Positions 8,777 to 16,628 of a stretch of 58,187 bases of DNA are shown piece after piece. The DNA is from an uncultured Dehalococcoidia bacterium. GTDB taxonomy: Bacteria > Chloroflexota > Dehalococcoidia > Dehalococcoidales > UBA1222. The stretch is from NCBI GenBank assembly GCA_903844845.1, contig CAIMVG010000017.1, positions 1 through 58,187 of the forward strand, read 5' to 3'. Within the stretch, counting starts at the first letter, position 1. Each line of letters opens with the position of its first letter. The position numbers and the translations under genes were made by a program. The notes under the pieces are model-generated. The model worked only from the letters and a program-made list of their open reading frames with translations, was not told the origin of the DNA and did no database searches.

Positions 8777-9235
8777 TCAGTCCAGGTGTTTTTCTTTTAG
8801 CGCCTGGTCTTGGTTGGCCTTGAGAAAGGCCGCCATACCGAGGTACAGGTGATTCAATTCTTCCCCGCTCAATCCCGAAAGCATCCTGGCGGAATGTTCG
8901 GTGGCCATCTGCTCCAGGTTCGCGAGAAGTTTCTTGCCTTCGTCGGTGGTTTCCAGGAATACGACCCGCCGGTCTTCGGAGTTTTCCACCCGCCTTACGA
9001 ATCCCTGTTCTATCAGTTTGTCGACTATTCCTGTGACGTTGGCAGGCGTCACGTCCAGCATGTCGGCAAGTTTCCTGGAGCTTATCCGTTCATTCTCGAC
9101 GATGCAGAACAGGCTTTTTACCTGGGTGGTGCTCAGGCTCAGCGTCATCCAGTGTTTGAAAGCGTGAGCGCGCATGTTTTTAGCCAGCTCACGCTGTAAT
9201 ACGGTGATTTTTTTTATAGCCTCGATTTTTTCCAA
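8777..9235 (-). CDS. MarR family transcriptional regulator
   Basis: A 152-residue winged-helix repressor. The recognition region SSRKLADMLDVTPANVTGIV is followed by the wing with the family hallmark EDRRV and an ETTDEGKKLL helix. MarR proteins bind as dimers to palindromes and release on binding phenolic or lipophilic ligands, or on oxidation. It is the first gene of the operon with the two ABC subunits (105 bp gap), so it most likely represses itself and the exporter. The chosen start is TTG at 9235; the first ATG is 22 codons further in and would cut into the dimerisation helix. TAGTTAAC repeats lie just upstream. Confidence 0.93.
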   Translation of the reverse strand: MEKIEAIKKITVLQRELAKNMRAHAFKHWMTLSLSTTQVKSLFCIVENERISSRKLADMLDVTPANVTGIVDKLIEQGFVRRVENSEDRRVVFLETTDEGKKLLANLEQMATEHSARMLSGLSGEELNHLYLGMAAFLKANQDQALKEKHLD

Positions 9236-9251
9236 TTGTCCCGTGCCCTTA

Positions 9252-9290
9252 TAGTTAACATGGAATTAATAGTTTAACTCTAGTTAACTA
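9252..9290. promoter_or_regulatory. Probable MarR operator (TAGTTAAC repeats)
   Basis: TAGTTAAC occurs at 9252-9259 and 9281-9288, and TAGTTTAAC at 9270-9278. The last two form an imperfect palindrome of about 22 bp, and TAGTTAACTA (9281-9290) is itself a perfect palindrome. The array sits between the divergent marR and YkgJ-type genes, in the expected position for autorepression. A TATAAG -10-like box for marR abuts it near 9246-9251. Confidence 0.7.
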
Positions 9291-9340
9291 TTCTGTCAAA
9301 TCCAGCCTTGAAACCCCTTTTTCCACGCCCCGCTTTGTTG

Positions 9341-9353
9341 TATACTGCCACCA
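9341..9353 (+). promoter_or_regulatory. -10 box placed for a leaderless transcript
   Basis: TATACT (9341-9346) ends six bases before the ATG at 9353 and no SD is present, so transcription would begin at about the A of the start codon. No good -35 is visible. Confidence 0.45.
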
Positions 9354-10114
9354 TGTCAAAATTGATAGATTTTGCCGCCATCAAAGAGATACAAAGAAAA
9401 TCCCGCCAGGGAGAAGCCGGGCGGCTGCGGAAAGAATTCAACCGCAGCTACCGGGCGCTGCTGGACAGCAGTTATGAAGAGATCCGCGATAACGTGTCGG
9501 GTTACATCAGTTCGACAGGTGAAAGCGTCACCTGCGCCAAGGGCTGCGCTTACTGCTGTGAGCATTTTGTTTCCGTCCCCGTCTCACATGCGATCGTTGC
9601 AACCGATTATCTTTACGCGAGCGAAAATGCCATGTCCGCTTTTCTCCGCAGCTACCCGGCATGGCTCTCCGCCATCGAGGACAATCCGGCGGCGAAGGCA
9701 GTTTTCGATAAACTTGAGGAAGACACGACACTGAGAGCAATCGTGAAACAGTCCTCTGAAGAATTGCGCTCTGCCTATCATCATTTCGCCGTTCCCTGCC
9801 CGTTTCTTGTTTCCAAACGGTGTTCGATCTACCCCGTGCGCCCCATCGCCTGCGCCGCCTTCTTCTCGCTCACGTCGCCCGAATTTTGCCTGGCGGAGAA
9901 CGAGATTCCGGTGGTCCATTTCCAGTCTGTCCCTTCTCCTGCAAAATTAAAGAGAATGTCCGAACTCACTAACTATAGGCTTTGGGCCCATCAGGAGAGC
10001 CTGCCGAAACTCGTTTACAGGCTATTAACGGTCGGACTCCCTGAAGTGTCGCGCGAAGTCGACAAGCTTTTCAACACGCCGCAGCAACCCGGCGAGGATG
10101 ATCCGCGGCCATGA
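9353..10114 (+). CDS. YkgJ family cysteine-cluster protein (CxxxCxxCC)
   Basis: A 253-residue protein with the YkgJ/UPF0153 pattern: an N-terminal CAKGCAYCC cluster, a later CPFL...CSIYP segment and RPIACAAF. These cysteines are thought to bind iron-sulfur or zinc. The biochemical role of the family is unknown. I use the ATG at 9353; a TTG 45 bp upstream is in frame but lies before the likely -10 box. The stop overlaps the next gene's ATG by 4 bp (ATGA), so the two are cotranscribed. Confidence 0.88.
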   Translation: MSKLIDFAAIKEIQRKSRQGEAGRLRKEFNRSYRALLDSSYEEIRDNVSGYISSTGESVTCAKGCAYCCEHFVSVPVSHAIVATDYLYASENAMSAFLRSYPAWLSAIEDNPAAKAVFDKLEEDTTLRAIVKQSSEELRSAYHHFAVPCPFLVSKRCSIYPVRPIACAAFFSLTSPEFCLAENEIPVVHFQSVPSPAKLKRMSELTNYRLWAHQESLPKLVYRLLTVGLPEVSREVDKLFNTPQQPGEDDPRP

Positions 10115-10926
10115 AAAAGCTTCTCGGCGGAAAAGTCGTGGTCGTCACCGGCTCCACCCGGGGTATCGGCAGGGCCATTGCCGAAGGCTGCGGCCGTTCA
10201 GGTGCAAAAGTTGTGGTTTCTTCGAGGAACGTTGCCGGCGTGGCTGATTGCGTGGACGAGTTGGGCCGCAAAGGCATCGCCGCAAGTGGTTTCGTTGCCG
10301 ATGTTTCGCGCCCTGCTGAAGTCGCCGGGCTCTTCGATGCCGGCCTGAAGGCTTTTGGTAAGATCGACGTGTGGGTGAACAATGCAGGGGTATCCGGAGG
10401 GTACCGCATCATCCAGGCGATGACGCCGGAAGAGATAGAAGAAGTATTGGAAATCAACGTGCTCGGGACGTTTTATGCCTGCCGCGCCGTTATTCCGTAT
10501 TTCATCTCCGCAGGAGGCGGTGTGATAGTCAACCTCAGCGGTCGCGGCGGGCGGCTCGCCCCCAGTCCTTATCAGGCCTCTTACGCCGCGAGCAAAGCGG
10601 CGGTGACCAGCCTCACGCGGAGCCTCGCGGCGGAGAACAAGGGCAAGCCGCTTTCGATCAATTGCCTGTTCCCGGGCATGGTTGAAACCGACCTGTATAA
10701 AGACGTGCAAACCTGTCCGGAAACCGAGAATAAGATGGGCATCATGCCGGTCTTGCTGAAGGCTTTCGGCACTCCCATGGAACGTGTGCAGCAGGTAGCA
10801 GTTAAGATGTGCGCGGTGAAACCCGGTTCGGTTACGGGTAAATCATATTCGGCGGAGCGGCCGGAACGATACTGGCGTGCCCTGAAGTGCACCCCGGATT
10901 TCATGAGGGCGATGAAAAAGCAGTAA
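10111..10926 (+). CDS. Short-chain dehydrogenase/reductase (SDR)
   Basis: A 271-residue classical SDR. The nucleotide-binding motif TGSTRGIG is at 13-20, NNAG at 90-93, and the catalytic residues are Ser143, Tyr158 and Lys162 (YAASK). The Arg after the Gly-rich motif and SSRN at the end of strand 2 favour NADP(H). It reduces or oxidises a carbonyl/alcohol pair; the substrate cannot be told. Its start overlaps the YkgJ-type gene, so it is the second gene of a two-gene operon. Confidence 0.93.
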   Translation: MKKLLGGKVVVVTGSTRGIGRAIAEGCGRSGAKVVVSSRNVAGVADCVDELGRKGIAASGFVADVSRPAEVAGLFDAGLKAFGKIDVWVNNAGVSGGYRIIQAMTPEEIEEVLEINVLGTFYACRAVIPYFISAGGGVIVNLSGRGGRLAPSPYQASYAASKAAVTSLTRSLAAENKGKPLSINCLFPGMVETDLYKDVQTCPETENKMGIMPVLLKAFGTPMERVQQVAVKMCAVKPGSVTGKSYSAERPERYWRALKCTPDFMRAMKKQ

Positions 10927-10930
10927 CGTT

Positions 10931-10960
10931 AAAAATGCCCCGGAGAAACCTCCGGGGCAT
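10931..10960 (-). terminator. Terminator between convergent genes
   Basis: A perfect 11-bp stem (10935-10945 with 10950-10960, ATGCCCCGGAG) with an AAAC loop. On the minus strand it is followed by TTTTT, so it ends the DUF4870 gene and probably also stops readthrough from the SDR gene. Confidence 0.85.
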
Positions 10961-10986
10961 TCGCATGGCAGGGCCGTTGGGTTAGA

Positions 10987-11565
10987 TTAAACTTTGCCGG
11001 CTATACTGCTGGCGATGTCGCCTGCGATGGGCAATTTATAATTCTCGCCCTGGTAGGCTTTGTACATAAGGAAAACCCAGAGCGCCAAACCGGCGATCCA
11101 AATCACGGCGGACAACAAGCCGCCAATGATCCAGAATCGGCGAAACGCTATATTCAGAATGAAATTGAGGATGGATACCGCCCCAAAAACCACGATGGAT
11201 TGGGCGGCATGAAACCTGACGAATTGGCTCTTTTTCTCAAGGACAAGAAAAATAATTCCGGTTACCCACCACCCAAAATAAGCGATGAGCGCGGCAACAT
11301 TGGCTTTAAGGCCCGTCGATGAGTCGCCGCTGGTGCCGGGTACCGTTGCGGGAGGCGGTGCGTATTGTTGGTATCCGCCGGGAGGCGCATTGTAAGCTGG
11401 CGGAGGTGGGGCCTGGGGTTGAACGGGTGCTGCCTGGTAAGCAGGGGGCGGCGGCGGTGGTGCCGGTTGGGCAGTAGGAGCCCCCGGAACGCGGGTTGTG
11501 CCGCAGGCCGCACAAAATTTATCGTTTTCACCGACTTTGTTTCCGCAATTTGCACAAAAAGCCAT
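10987..11565 (-). CDS. DUF4870 membrane protein with N-terminal zinc ribbon
   Basis: A 192-residue protein. Residues 1-24 form a zinc ribbon (CANCG...CAACG), followed by a Pro/Ala/Gln-rich linker (about 25-85), then the DUF4870 (Tic20-like) domain with three to four membrane helices. That domain carries the family's FVRFHAAQSI motif and the ending YKLPIAGDIA. A related protein without the zinc ribbon lies at 19847-20161. Function is unknown; the family is often membrane-associated near stress or quality-control genes. AAGGAGGG is placed well before the ATG. Confidence 0.9.
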   Translation of the reverse strand: MAFCANCGNKVGENDKFCAACGTTRVPGAPTAQPAPPPPPPAYQAAPVQPQAPPPPAYNAPPGGYQQYAPPPATVPGTSGDSSTGLKANVAALIAYFGWWVTGIIFLVLEKKSQFVRFHAAQSIVVFGAVSILNFILNIAFRRFWIIGGLLSAVIWIAGLALWVFLMYKAYQGENYKLPIAGDIASSIAGKV

Positions 11566-11570
11566 TCTTG

Positions 11571-11604
11571 ACCCTCCTTGCTTTATTTGCGCCCTATTAT
11601 AGCA
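11571..11604 (-). promoter_or_regulatory. Extended -10 promoter and SD of the zinc-ribbon DUF4870 gene
   Basis: TGCTATAAT (11604-11596 on the minus strand) is a perfect extended -10 element, with no clear -35. AAGGAGGG (about 11578-11571) is the ribosome site for the ATG at 11565. Confidence 0.65.
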
Positions 11605-11718
11605 CGGCAGAAAAGTGATTTGGTCTGTTTTTACAAGATTAATGTACTTTTTTGGTTTGTCGGTTTATTGGTGCTCTGTTAAGATGATTGTCTTGTTATG
11701 ATTTGGAGAAAGGCCTGG

Positions 11719-11847
11719 TTGTCATTGTCGGACCGGATTCGACAACCTCGCACGTCATTCCCGGGCGGCGAGACCCGGGAATCCAGAATCTGGAGGAGAG
11801 CCGGTTCCCTAGTTGTCATTGTCGGACTGGATCCGACAATCCATTTC
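11719..11847. repeat. Cluster of three GTCATT...AATCCA hairpin repeats
   Basis: Copy 1 (about 11719-11747) has stem TTGTCG (11725-11730 with 11740-11745). Copy 2 (11754-11786) has stem ATTCCCGGG (11757-11765 with 11774-11782). Copy 3 (11814-11845) has stem ATTGTCGGA (11818-11826 with 11832-11840). Ends are alike but stem bases differ while staying paired. These fill most of the 340-bp gap, in which I see no gene. Confidence 0.75.
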
Positions 11848-11905
11848 CATAACTTTTCCACGCGACACCTGGCAAATAATAAATAACTTCACGAAGGATT
11901 TGTGA

Positions 11906-12439
11906 ATGACAGAAGCCAATTTCCCTGCCGGTGTAAACGTGCGCCGGGCTTCTCCCGGCGACATAGCCGTGTTTTTAAAGCTGGTCGTGGCCCTCGCGGA
12001 CTACGAAAAACTGGAACCCCCGGATGAAGCCGCCCGGGCCAGGCTTGTCAGCGACATGTCCGGAGAGAGCCCGTGTTTCGAAGTCCACATAGCCGAATTC
12101 AAAGGTAAACCAGCAGGTTATGCCATCACGCTTGAAAGCTATTCCAGCTTCCTGGCTTTGCCCACCCTGTACGTCGAAGACCTGTTCGTCCTGCCGGAAT
12201 ACCGCAAGAAAAAGGTGGGGTATGCCATCTTCGTCACCCTTGCGAAGGAAGCCTTACGGCGCGGATGCGGCCGCATGGAATGGACTGCACTCGATTGGAA
12301 TACACTGGCGACCGATTTCTACAAACGCGCGGGCGGTAAACATGTGAAAGACCTTCAGTTTTTCCGCATGCTGCGCCCCGAGATAGAACTCCTGGCAAAA
12401 GGGAATGATCAGTCCGTCAACGGATGCGGGGAAGCGTAG
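11906..12439 (+). CDS. GNAT N-acetyltransferase, spermidine/thialysine acetyltransferase-like
   Basis: A 177-residue GNAT protein. The acetyl-CoA site lies in the segment VLPEYRKKKVGYAIF, preceded by the strand TLYVEDLFV and followed by LDWNTLATDFYKRAGG. This layout resembles the SSAT/thialysine N-acetyltransferase branch (LEDlfV...RGxGiG...vldWN...Ygalga), which acts on small amines. GAAGGA stands before the ATG. It is convergent with the next gene and appears monocistronic. Confidence 0.9.
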   Translation: MTEANFPAGVNVRRASPGDIAVFLKLVVALADYEKLEPPDEAARARLVSDMSGESPCFEVHIAEFKGKPAGYAITLESYSSFLALPTLYVEDLFVLPEYRKKKVGYAIFVTLAKEALRRGCGRMEWTALDWNTLATDFYKRAGGKHVKDLQFFRMLRPEIELLAKGNDQSVNGCGEA

Positions 12440-12503
12440 AAAAGCACTGCGGCAGTGTTCGTAGTTTTCCGGGGCAAAACAGCCGACCGCTGATAGCGAC
12501 CGC

Positions 12504-12872
12504 TTACGTCTTCAACAGGAAATTCGGGCCCGGATTGCTGTTGTTCCCGCGCGCTTTCAGCCATTCGTTCTTGATAGCATTGCTGAGTTCCTTGGCGCCG
12601 GCCTGTGAATAAGAGTTCAATTTAAGCTGTTTGAGAAGGTCGGTTATCGCCGAATCTATCTCGACCTCGCCGACGTCGGCGAGGCTCCTGGGAGGTATCG
12701 CAGGCTTCGATTTATCGCCGCAGGCCAGTTTATACTGGCACTGGTCTTCGCTGACCACCTCCACCCCGCCGCTCCCTGAAGCCAGCAGGTAGCTGCCAAG
12801 GTCCTGGCTGGCGTCCTCGGACGCACTGAGCCGCTCCATACAGCGGCGGCAGACCTTCAGGCGGTTGGACAA
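12504..12872 (-). CDS. Hypothetical cysteine-containing protein downstream of threonine aldolase
   Basis: I chose TTG at 12872 because GAGGAG (12884-12879) sits six bases before it and because this start lies just past the stop of the upstream gene; the longer frame (TTG at 12926) would overlap that gene. The 122-residue product begins MSNRLKVCRRCMERL. It has a CRRC pair and a CQYKLACG pair that could bind a metal, then a helical C-terminal half. I do not recognise the family. The 17-bp gap to the threonine aldolase gene suggests cotranscription. Confidence 0.7.
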   Translation of the reverse strand: MSNRLKVCRRCMERLSASEDASQDLGSYLLASGSGGVEVVSEDQCQYKLACGDKSKPAIPPRSLADVGEVEIDSAITDLLKQLKLNSYSQAGAKELSNAIKNEWLKARGNNSNPGPNFLLKT

Positions 12873-12888
12873 CGCACTCTCCTCAAAA

Positions 12889-13929
12889 TTAAATCGTGCC
12901 GGTGACCGCTTTCTGTATTCGGACAAGCGCTTCGTCGATATCGCTAGAGTTTACCATACGATGGGTCGTCGCGCGCACCCTGTGCCCTCCGGGGTAAGTG
13001 AAAAGCACGCCGTTCCCCAGCATCATCTTGATGAAAGAGGGGGCTTCCATGTGTTCCGGGGGCTCGAACATCACTATGTTGGTCTGGACCAGCGACAGGT
13101 CTACCTTCATGCCTTTTATCGAAGCTACCCCCAGGGCAAGCTGCCTGGCGCTTTCGTGGTCTTCGGCCAGCCGGCCGACCATCTTTTCTATCGCGATGAT
13201 GCCTGCGGCTGCTATCACGCCTGCCTGGCGCATGCCTCCGCCCACCATTTTGCGCAGCTTGCGGGCGCGGGCGACAAATTCGGTTGAACCGCAGAGCAGT
13301 GAACCCACAGGAGCGCTCAATCCCTTGGAAAGGCAGAAACAAACCGTATCGGCGGGTTCGGCCAGCTTTGCCGCAGGCACCCCGAGGAATACTTCGGCAT
13401 TGAAGATGCGCGCCCCGTCCAGATGGACTTTAAGGGAATGGGAATGGGCCATGTCGCACATCGCCCTGGTGTATTCGGCAGTCAGTACCGTTCCGCCGCA
13501 GCGGTTCTGGGTATTTTCCAGGCACAGGAGGGTGGTCGGGGGGTAATGGATGTTCTGGGAACGGATGGATTCTTCGGCTTTGCGGATATCGATGGTTCCG
13601 TCGGGGAGATTTTCAACGATGCGCATCGATACCCCGCCGAGCGCCGCCGATCCGCCCACTTCATTCCAGTAGATGTGCGCTTCGGAACCAAGGATTATCT
13701 CGTCACCGTGCCTGGTTTCTGACAGTACCGCGAGGAGATTGGACATGGTGCCGCTGGGAGTGAAAAGGGCCTCCTGTTTGCCCATCTTCTGCGCAGCCAG
13801 TTTCTCGAGGCGGTTAACGGTCGGGTCCTCGCAGAACACGTCATCCCCGACCTCGGCTTTGTACATGGCATTCCGCATCTCGTCTGTGGGATGAGTGATT
13901 GTGTCGCTGCGCAGGTCTATGGTTTTCAT
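12889..13929 (-). CDS. ltaE: Low-specificity L-threonine aldolase
   Basis: A 346-residue fold-type I PLP enzyme that cleaves L-threonine or L-allo-threonine to glycine and acetaldehyde. The N-terminus IDLRSDTITHPT is the family hallmark. His85 (GSEAHIY) would stack on PLP, Asp171 (HLDGAR) contacts the pyridine nitrogen, and Lys202 (CLSKGLSAPVGS) forms the Schiff base. Length matches the family. The FMN reductase gene lies 25 bp upstream and the CRRC protein downstream on the same strand. Confidence 0.95.
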   Translation of the reverse strand: MKTIDLRSDTITHPTDEMRNAMYKAEVGDDVFCEDPTVNRLEKLAAQKMGKQEALFTPSGTMSNLLAVLSETRHGDEIILGSEAHIYWNEVGGSAALGGVSMRIVENLPDGTIDIRKAEESIRSQNIHYPPTTLLCLENTQNRCGGTVLTAEYTRAMCDMAHSHSLKVHLDGARIFNAEVFLGVPAAKLAEPADTVCFCLSKGLSAPVGSLLCGSTEFVARARKLRKMVGGGMRQAGVIAAAGIIAIEKMVGRLAEDHESARQLALGVASIKGMKVDLSLVQTNIVMFEPPEHMEAPSFIKMMLGNGVLFTYPGGHRVRATTHRMVNSSDIDEALVRIQKAVTGTI

Positions 13930-13954
13930 TACTAATCTCCGTATGTTTCGAATA

Positions 13955-14521
13955 TCAGGGATTACTGCCTGCAGGTCTTACCCGGTCGACCAGGGTCTTC
14001 AATAAAACCCGTATCAATTCTCGTCCGGATTCGTCGGTAAATTTCCCTTGCTCGTCGAATTTCTGGGCTGCGAAAGTAACGAATACTTCCGGTTTGTTAA
14101 GGGGACGCATGTCTAAATATACAAGTGATTGCCGCAGATGATATTGCGCACGGGATCCTCCCAGCATGCCTGTTGAAACGCTCATGATGGCGGCATTTTT
14201 CCCCTGGAACGAATTGTTCCCGGAAGGCCTCGACGCCCAGTCGATGGCGTTCTTAAGCACGCCCGGGACGGAATAATTATATTCCGGGGTAACTATGAGC
14301 AACGCATCGGCGGCCTTGATTTTCTGCTTGAATTCAATAACAGTCTGGTGCACTACGGATTCGATGTCCTGGTTGAACAAAGGGATACCTTCAAGCTCGA
14401 AAATCTCCAGGGTGGTGTCCGGGGGTAAAAGTTCGAGACAGTTACGCAACAGAGCGCGGTTGTAGGATTTCTGGCGCAGGCTTCCGGCAAAACCCAGGAG
14501 ATTTATTACTTTTGGATCCAT
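13955..14521 (-). CDS. NADPH-dependent FMN reductase (flavodoxin-like)
   Basis: A 188-residue protein of the SsuE/ChrR/YieF group. The phosphate-binding loop is GSLRQKSYNRALL, and the motif PEYNYSVPGVLKNAIDWAS is diagnostic. Such enzymes reduce FMN, quinones or metal ions with NAD(P)H. It sits just upstream of ltaE on the same strand. A 0.85-kb gene-free region lies upstream. Confidence 0.93.
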   Translation of the reverse strand: MDPKVINLLGFAGSLRQKSYNRALLRNCLELLPPDTTLEIFELEGIPLFNQDIESVVHQTVIEFKQKIKAADALLIVTPEYNYSVPGVLKNAIDWASRPSGNNSFQGKNAAIMSVSTGMLGGSRAQYHLRQSLVYLDMRPLNKPEVFVTFAAQKFDEQGKFTDESGRELIRVLLKTLVDRVRPAGSNP

Positions 14522-15319
14522 TTCAAAGTAATTCTAAGCCATAGCGGCGCAATAGGCAATGCATCCATGGTCTTTGCGACCAAAGTGCGACTATTTCCTG
14601 CCATCTTCTACTATCCCATTATTTCTCCTTGCCATTTCGGGCTGAGACCCGGAAGCTAGAATACTATAACCGTGCGTTGTTTTCGGGGCACACTCGTTGT
14701 CATCCCGGCGCGATAGCCGGGATCCAGAGCCGATTCTGCCCTGCAGGTCCGCCTCAGAGGGATCATCTGATTGCTGATAGCTGTTCCGTGCCCGCCTGCA
14801 TGTCAGGCAGCTTATCGCCGGTGTCAATCGAACGTCCAGGTTGCTGTCCCTTGCGGGAGGACAATCCACGAGATTCTTTTGAGGAAACGCATCGCTGTTC
14901 TGAGGTATCGGTCAGGCACGGTCATATCTTATCCCCACTCAATGTCATTCCGGCGCGATAGCCGGAATCCAGAGTCGATATAGTCTTATTGGCGCCCCTC
15001 TCCACGCCCGAACCGCCTCATCGTTTGGGTCAAACTGATAGTCTGATTGTTGTCACTTTACATAAGAACAATCAAAGCATCTTTTTAAGGAAACGAATCA
15101 GTTTATCAGGCATCAAGAGATGGCGTCACAGGCACGGTATTCGTTTTTCGTTCCAGCAAACAAACCGGTTTTATTCAAACTTTTCCCGGAGCTGATAGCT
15201 GAAAGCGGACCGCTGACATCTGTATTGTTTTTCTTCAAGATATTCAGTTGTTAATTCGGCTACTAAAAAGTGCCAAGGGGTGCAATCCCAATGTAGCACA
15301 TATGTTCTATTTTATCAAA
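14522..15319. other. Gene-free region rich in short repeats
   Basis: No ORF here looks like a protein. It holds hairpin repeats (14626-14973), a GCTGATAGCTG-type repeat (14773-14784 and 15192-15216), and two diverged copies of an AGGAAACG...GTCA(C)AGGCACGGT module (about 14874-14929 and 15085-15145). Confidence 0.6.
14626..14973. repeat. GTCATT...AATCCAG hairpin repeats, two clear copies and one diverged
   Basis: Copy at 14699-14728 has stem ATCCCGGC (14702-14709 with 14716-14723). Copy at 14944-14973 has stem ATTCCGGC (14947-14954 with 14961-14968). Both have the loop GCGATA. One T-C change in the stem is matched by a compensating A-G change on the other arm. A weaker copy is at about 14627-14658. 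Confidence 0.75.
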
Positions 15320-15351
15320 TAAAAAAGACCGGGAGATTGCTGCCCCCGGTC
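15320..15351 (-). terminator. Terminator of the M23-like lipoprotein gene
   Basis: Stem GACCGGG (15327-15333) with CCCGGTC (15345-15351). On the minus strand it is followed by TTTTTTAT. It lies 27 bp past the stop. Confidence 0.75.
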
Positions 15352-15377
15352 CCGGCTGATTACATTATGGATACTTT

Positions 15378-16628
15378 TTATCTCTGATAATAGACGGCAT
15401 TTTCGTCGAACCCGGTCACCTCGGAGGCTGATTTTCCTGCGAAAAACTCCAGTTTTATCTTCCTTTTCTCGGTCATCTGTATCAGCATTGTATCCTTCGG
15501 CTTTGCCAGCAGGTCCTTTATTTCCTGGCGGATGTAATCTTTTTTCTGCTCCTCTGCGGTACCTAGCATCTGCTGTAGATTGTCTAACTGCTCCTCATAG
15601 TTGGGATCAATGAGTTCATATTTGACCAAGCCCGAACTGACGTCGATCACAGCCGGGTCGGGCGTGTTCCCGGTAACCTCATAAACATGCCCGGTTCCGC
15701 CATAACCGATGCGGACGGTTGAAGGCTGTAGATTATAGTAGAAAAAACCCAGGAGATCAGCGTCTTCATAGAGGTATTTATTTCCGGGCAGTGGCGGTTT
15801 CACACGGTACCAGAGCCCCGCGAGTTTGCCGTCGATATCATATACCCATTGCCCTATACGCGGCTCGGGCCGGTCCGGCAGCATCGCTACTACCTGGCTG
15901 CGCAAAGGTTCCGCAAAATAGTTCAGGGGCGAAACGGTGTGCTGAGACCTTTCTGGATTGGCAGCGGGATCGATATAAGGAGTATTCACGTTCATGTCGA
16001 TGGTCCAGAAATCGTACGCGTGCAGGGCGGAGCAACCGCCGTACCTCCCAATCTCCTGACCGGCCTTGACCGGGATCTTACAGAAGTTGTCCTCGCCTTT
16101 TTGTAGGGGCGGGAACTGGTTTTTCAGGTCCGCTGCGATATCGGTTAAATGCCCGAGCACAAGGAAGAAATTCTTGGAGTACTGAAATAACAGTCCGTAA
16201 TCGTCCAGAATGACAGAACCGTCATCGCTTTTCCAGCGCTGGGGCTGATAGAAGATAGCCGCAAGGTAACCGTCAGCGGGGGCGATGGCGATGTAAGGGG
16301 AGGGATATGTGCCTGAATCAGGCAAATCGAAGGAGATATGATCGGAAGGGATTAGATGCCCGCCGTTGCCGGCTCCGCCCAGTATCTGGATGCCATTTGT
16401 CTGGCTGAAGTCCATGCCGATATTTACGAAGCTGGGAAAGCCATTCTCTTTGAAGAGCCCGGTTTGAGCGTATACATCATACCTTTGATTGTTCCCGGTT
16501 TGTTGGCTGCTGCTGTGGCTGCATGCGGAAAAAAGAGTAGATACAAGGCATATCAGGCTAAGGATGCAAACACCCGGCCGTAAACGGATGGCTTGGTTTT
16601 TTACCCGATGGGTTGATTCAACCTTCAT
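15378..16628 (-). CDS. Lipoprotein with degenerate M23 (LytM)-like domain
   Basis: ATG at 16628 is preceded by AGGAGG and gives 416 residues; the longer frame to 16781 runs into repeat DNA. A basic start and hydrophobic stretch end in a lipobox-like STLFSAC, so the protein should be lipid-anchored outside. Residues about 120-260 resemble the M23/lysostaphin fold: APADGYLAAI, LVLGHLTDI and VKAGQEIGRYGG. In true M23 peptidases a zinc HxH follows; here the corresponding stretch is ALHAYDFWTID, so peptidase activity is doubtful. The C-terminal part is unassigned, with a helical charged segment near the end. Confidence 0.8.
   Translation of the reverse strand: MKVESTHRVKNQAIRLRPGVCILSLICLVSTLFSACSHSSSQQTGNNQRYDVYAQTGLFKENGFPSFVNIGMDFSQTNGIQILGGAGNGGHLIPSDHISFDLPDSGTYPSPYIAIAPADGYLAAIFYQPQRWKSDDGSVILDDYGLLFQYSKNFFLVLGHLTDIAADLKNQFPPLQKGEDNFCKIPVKAGQEIGRYGGCSALHAYDFWTIDMNVNTPYIDPAANPERSQHTVSPLNYFAEPLRSQVVAMLPDRPEPRIGQWVYDIDGKLAGLWYRVKPPLPGNKYLYEDADLLGFFYYNLQPSTVRIGYGGTGHVYEVTGNTPDPAVIDVSSGLVKYELIDPNYEEQLDNLQQMLGTAEEQKKDYIRQEIKDLLAKPKDTMLIQMTEKRKIKLEFFAGKSASEVTGFDENAVYYQR

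Noticed and set aside
14629-14961. 110-codon ORF in the repeat region
   Set aside because: Built from the hairpin repeats and lacks an SD or protein-like composition.
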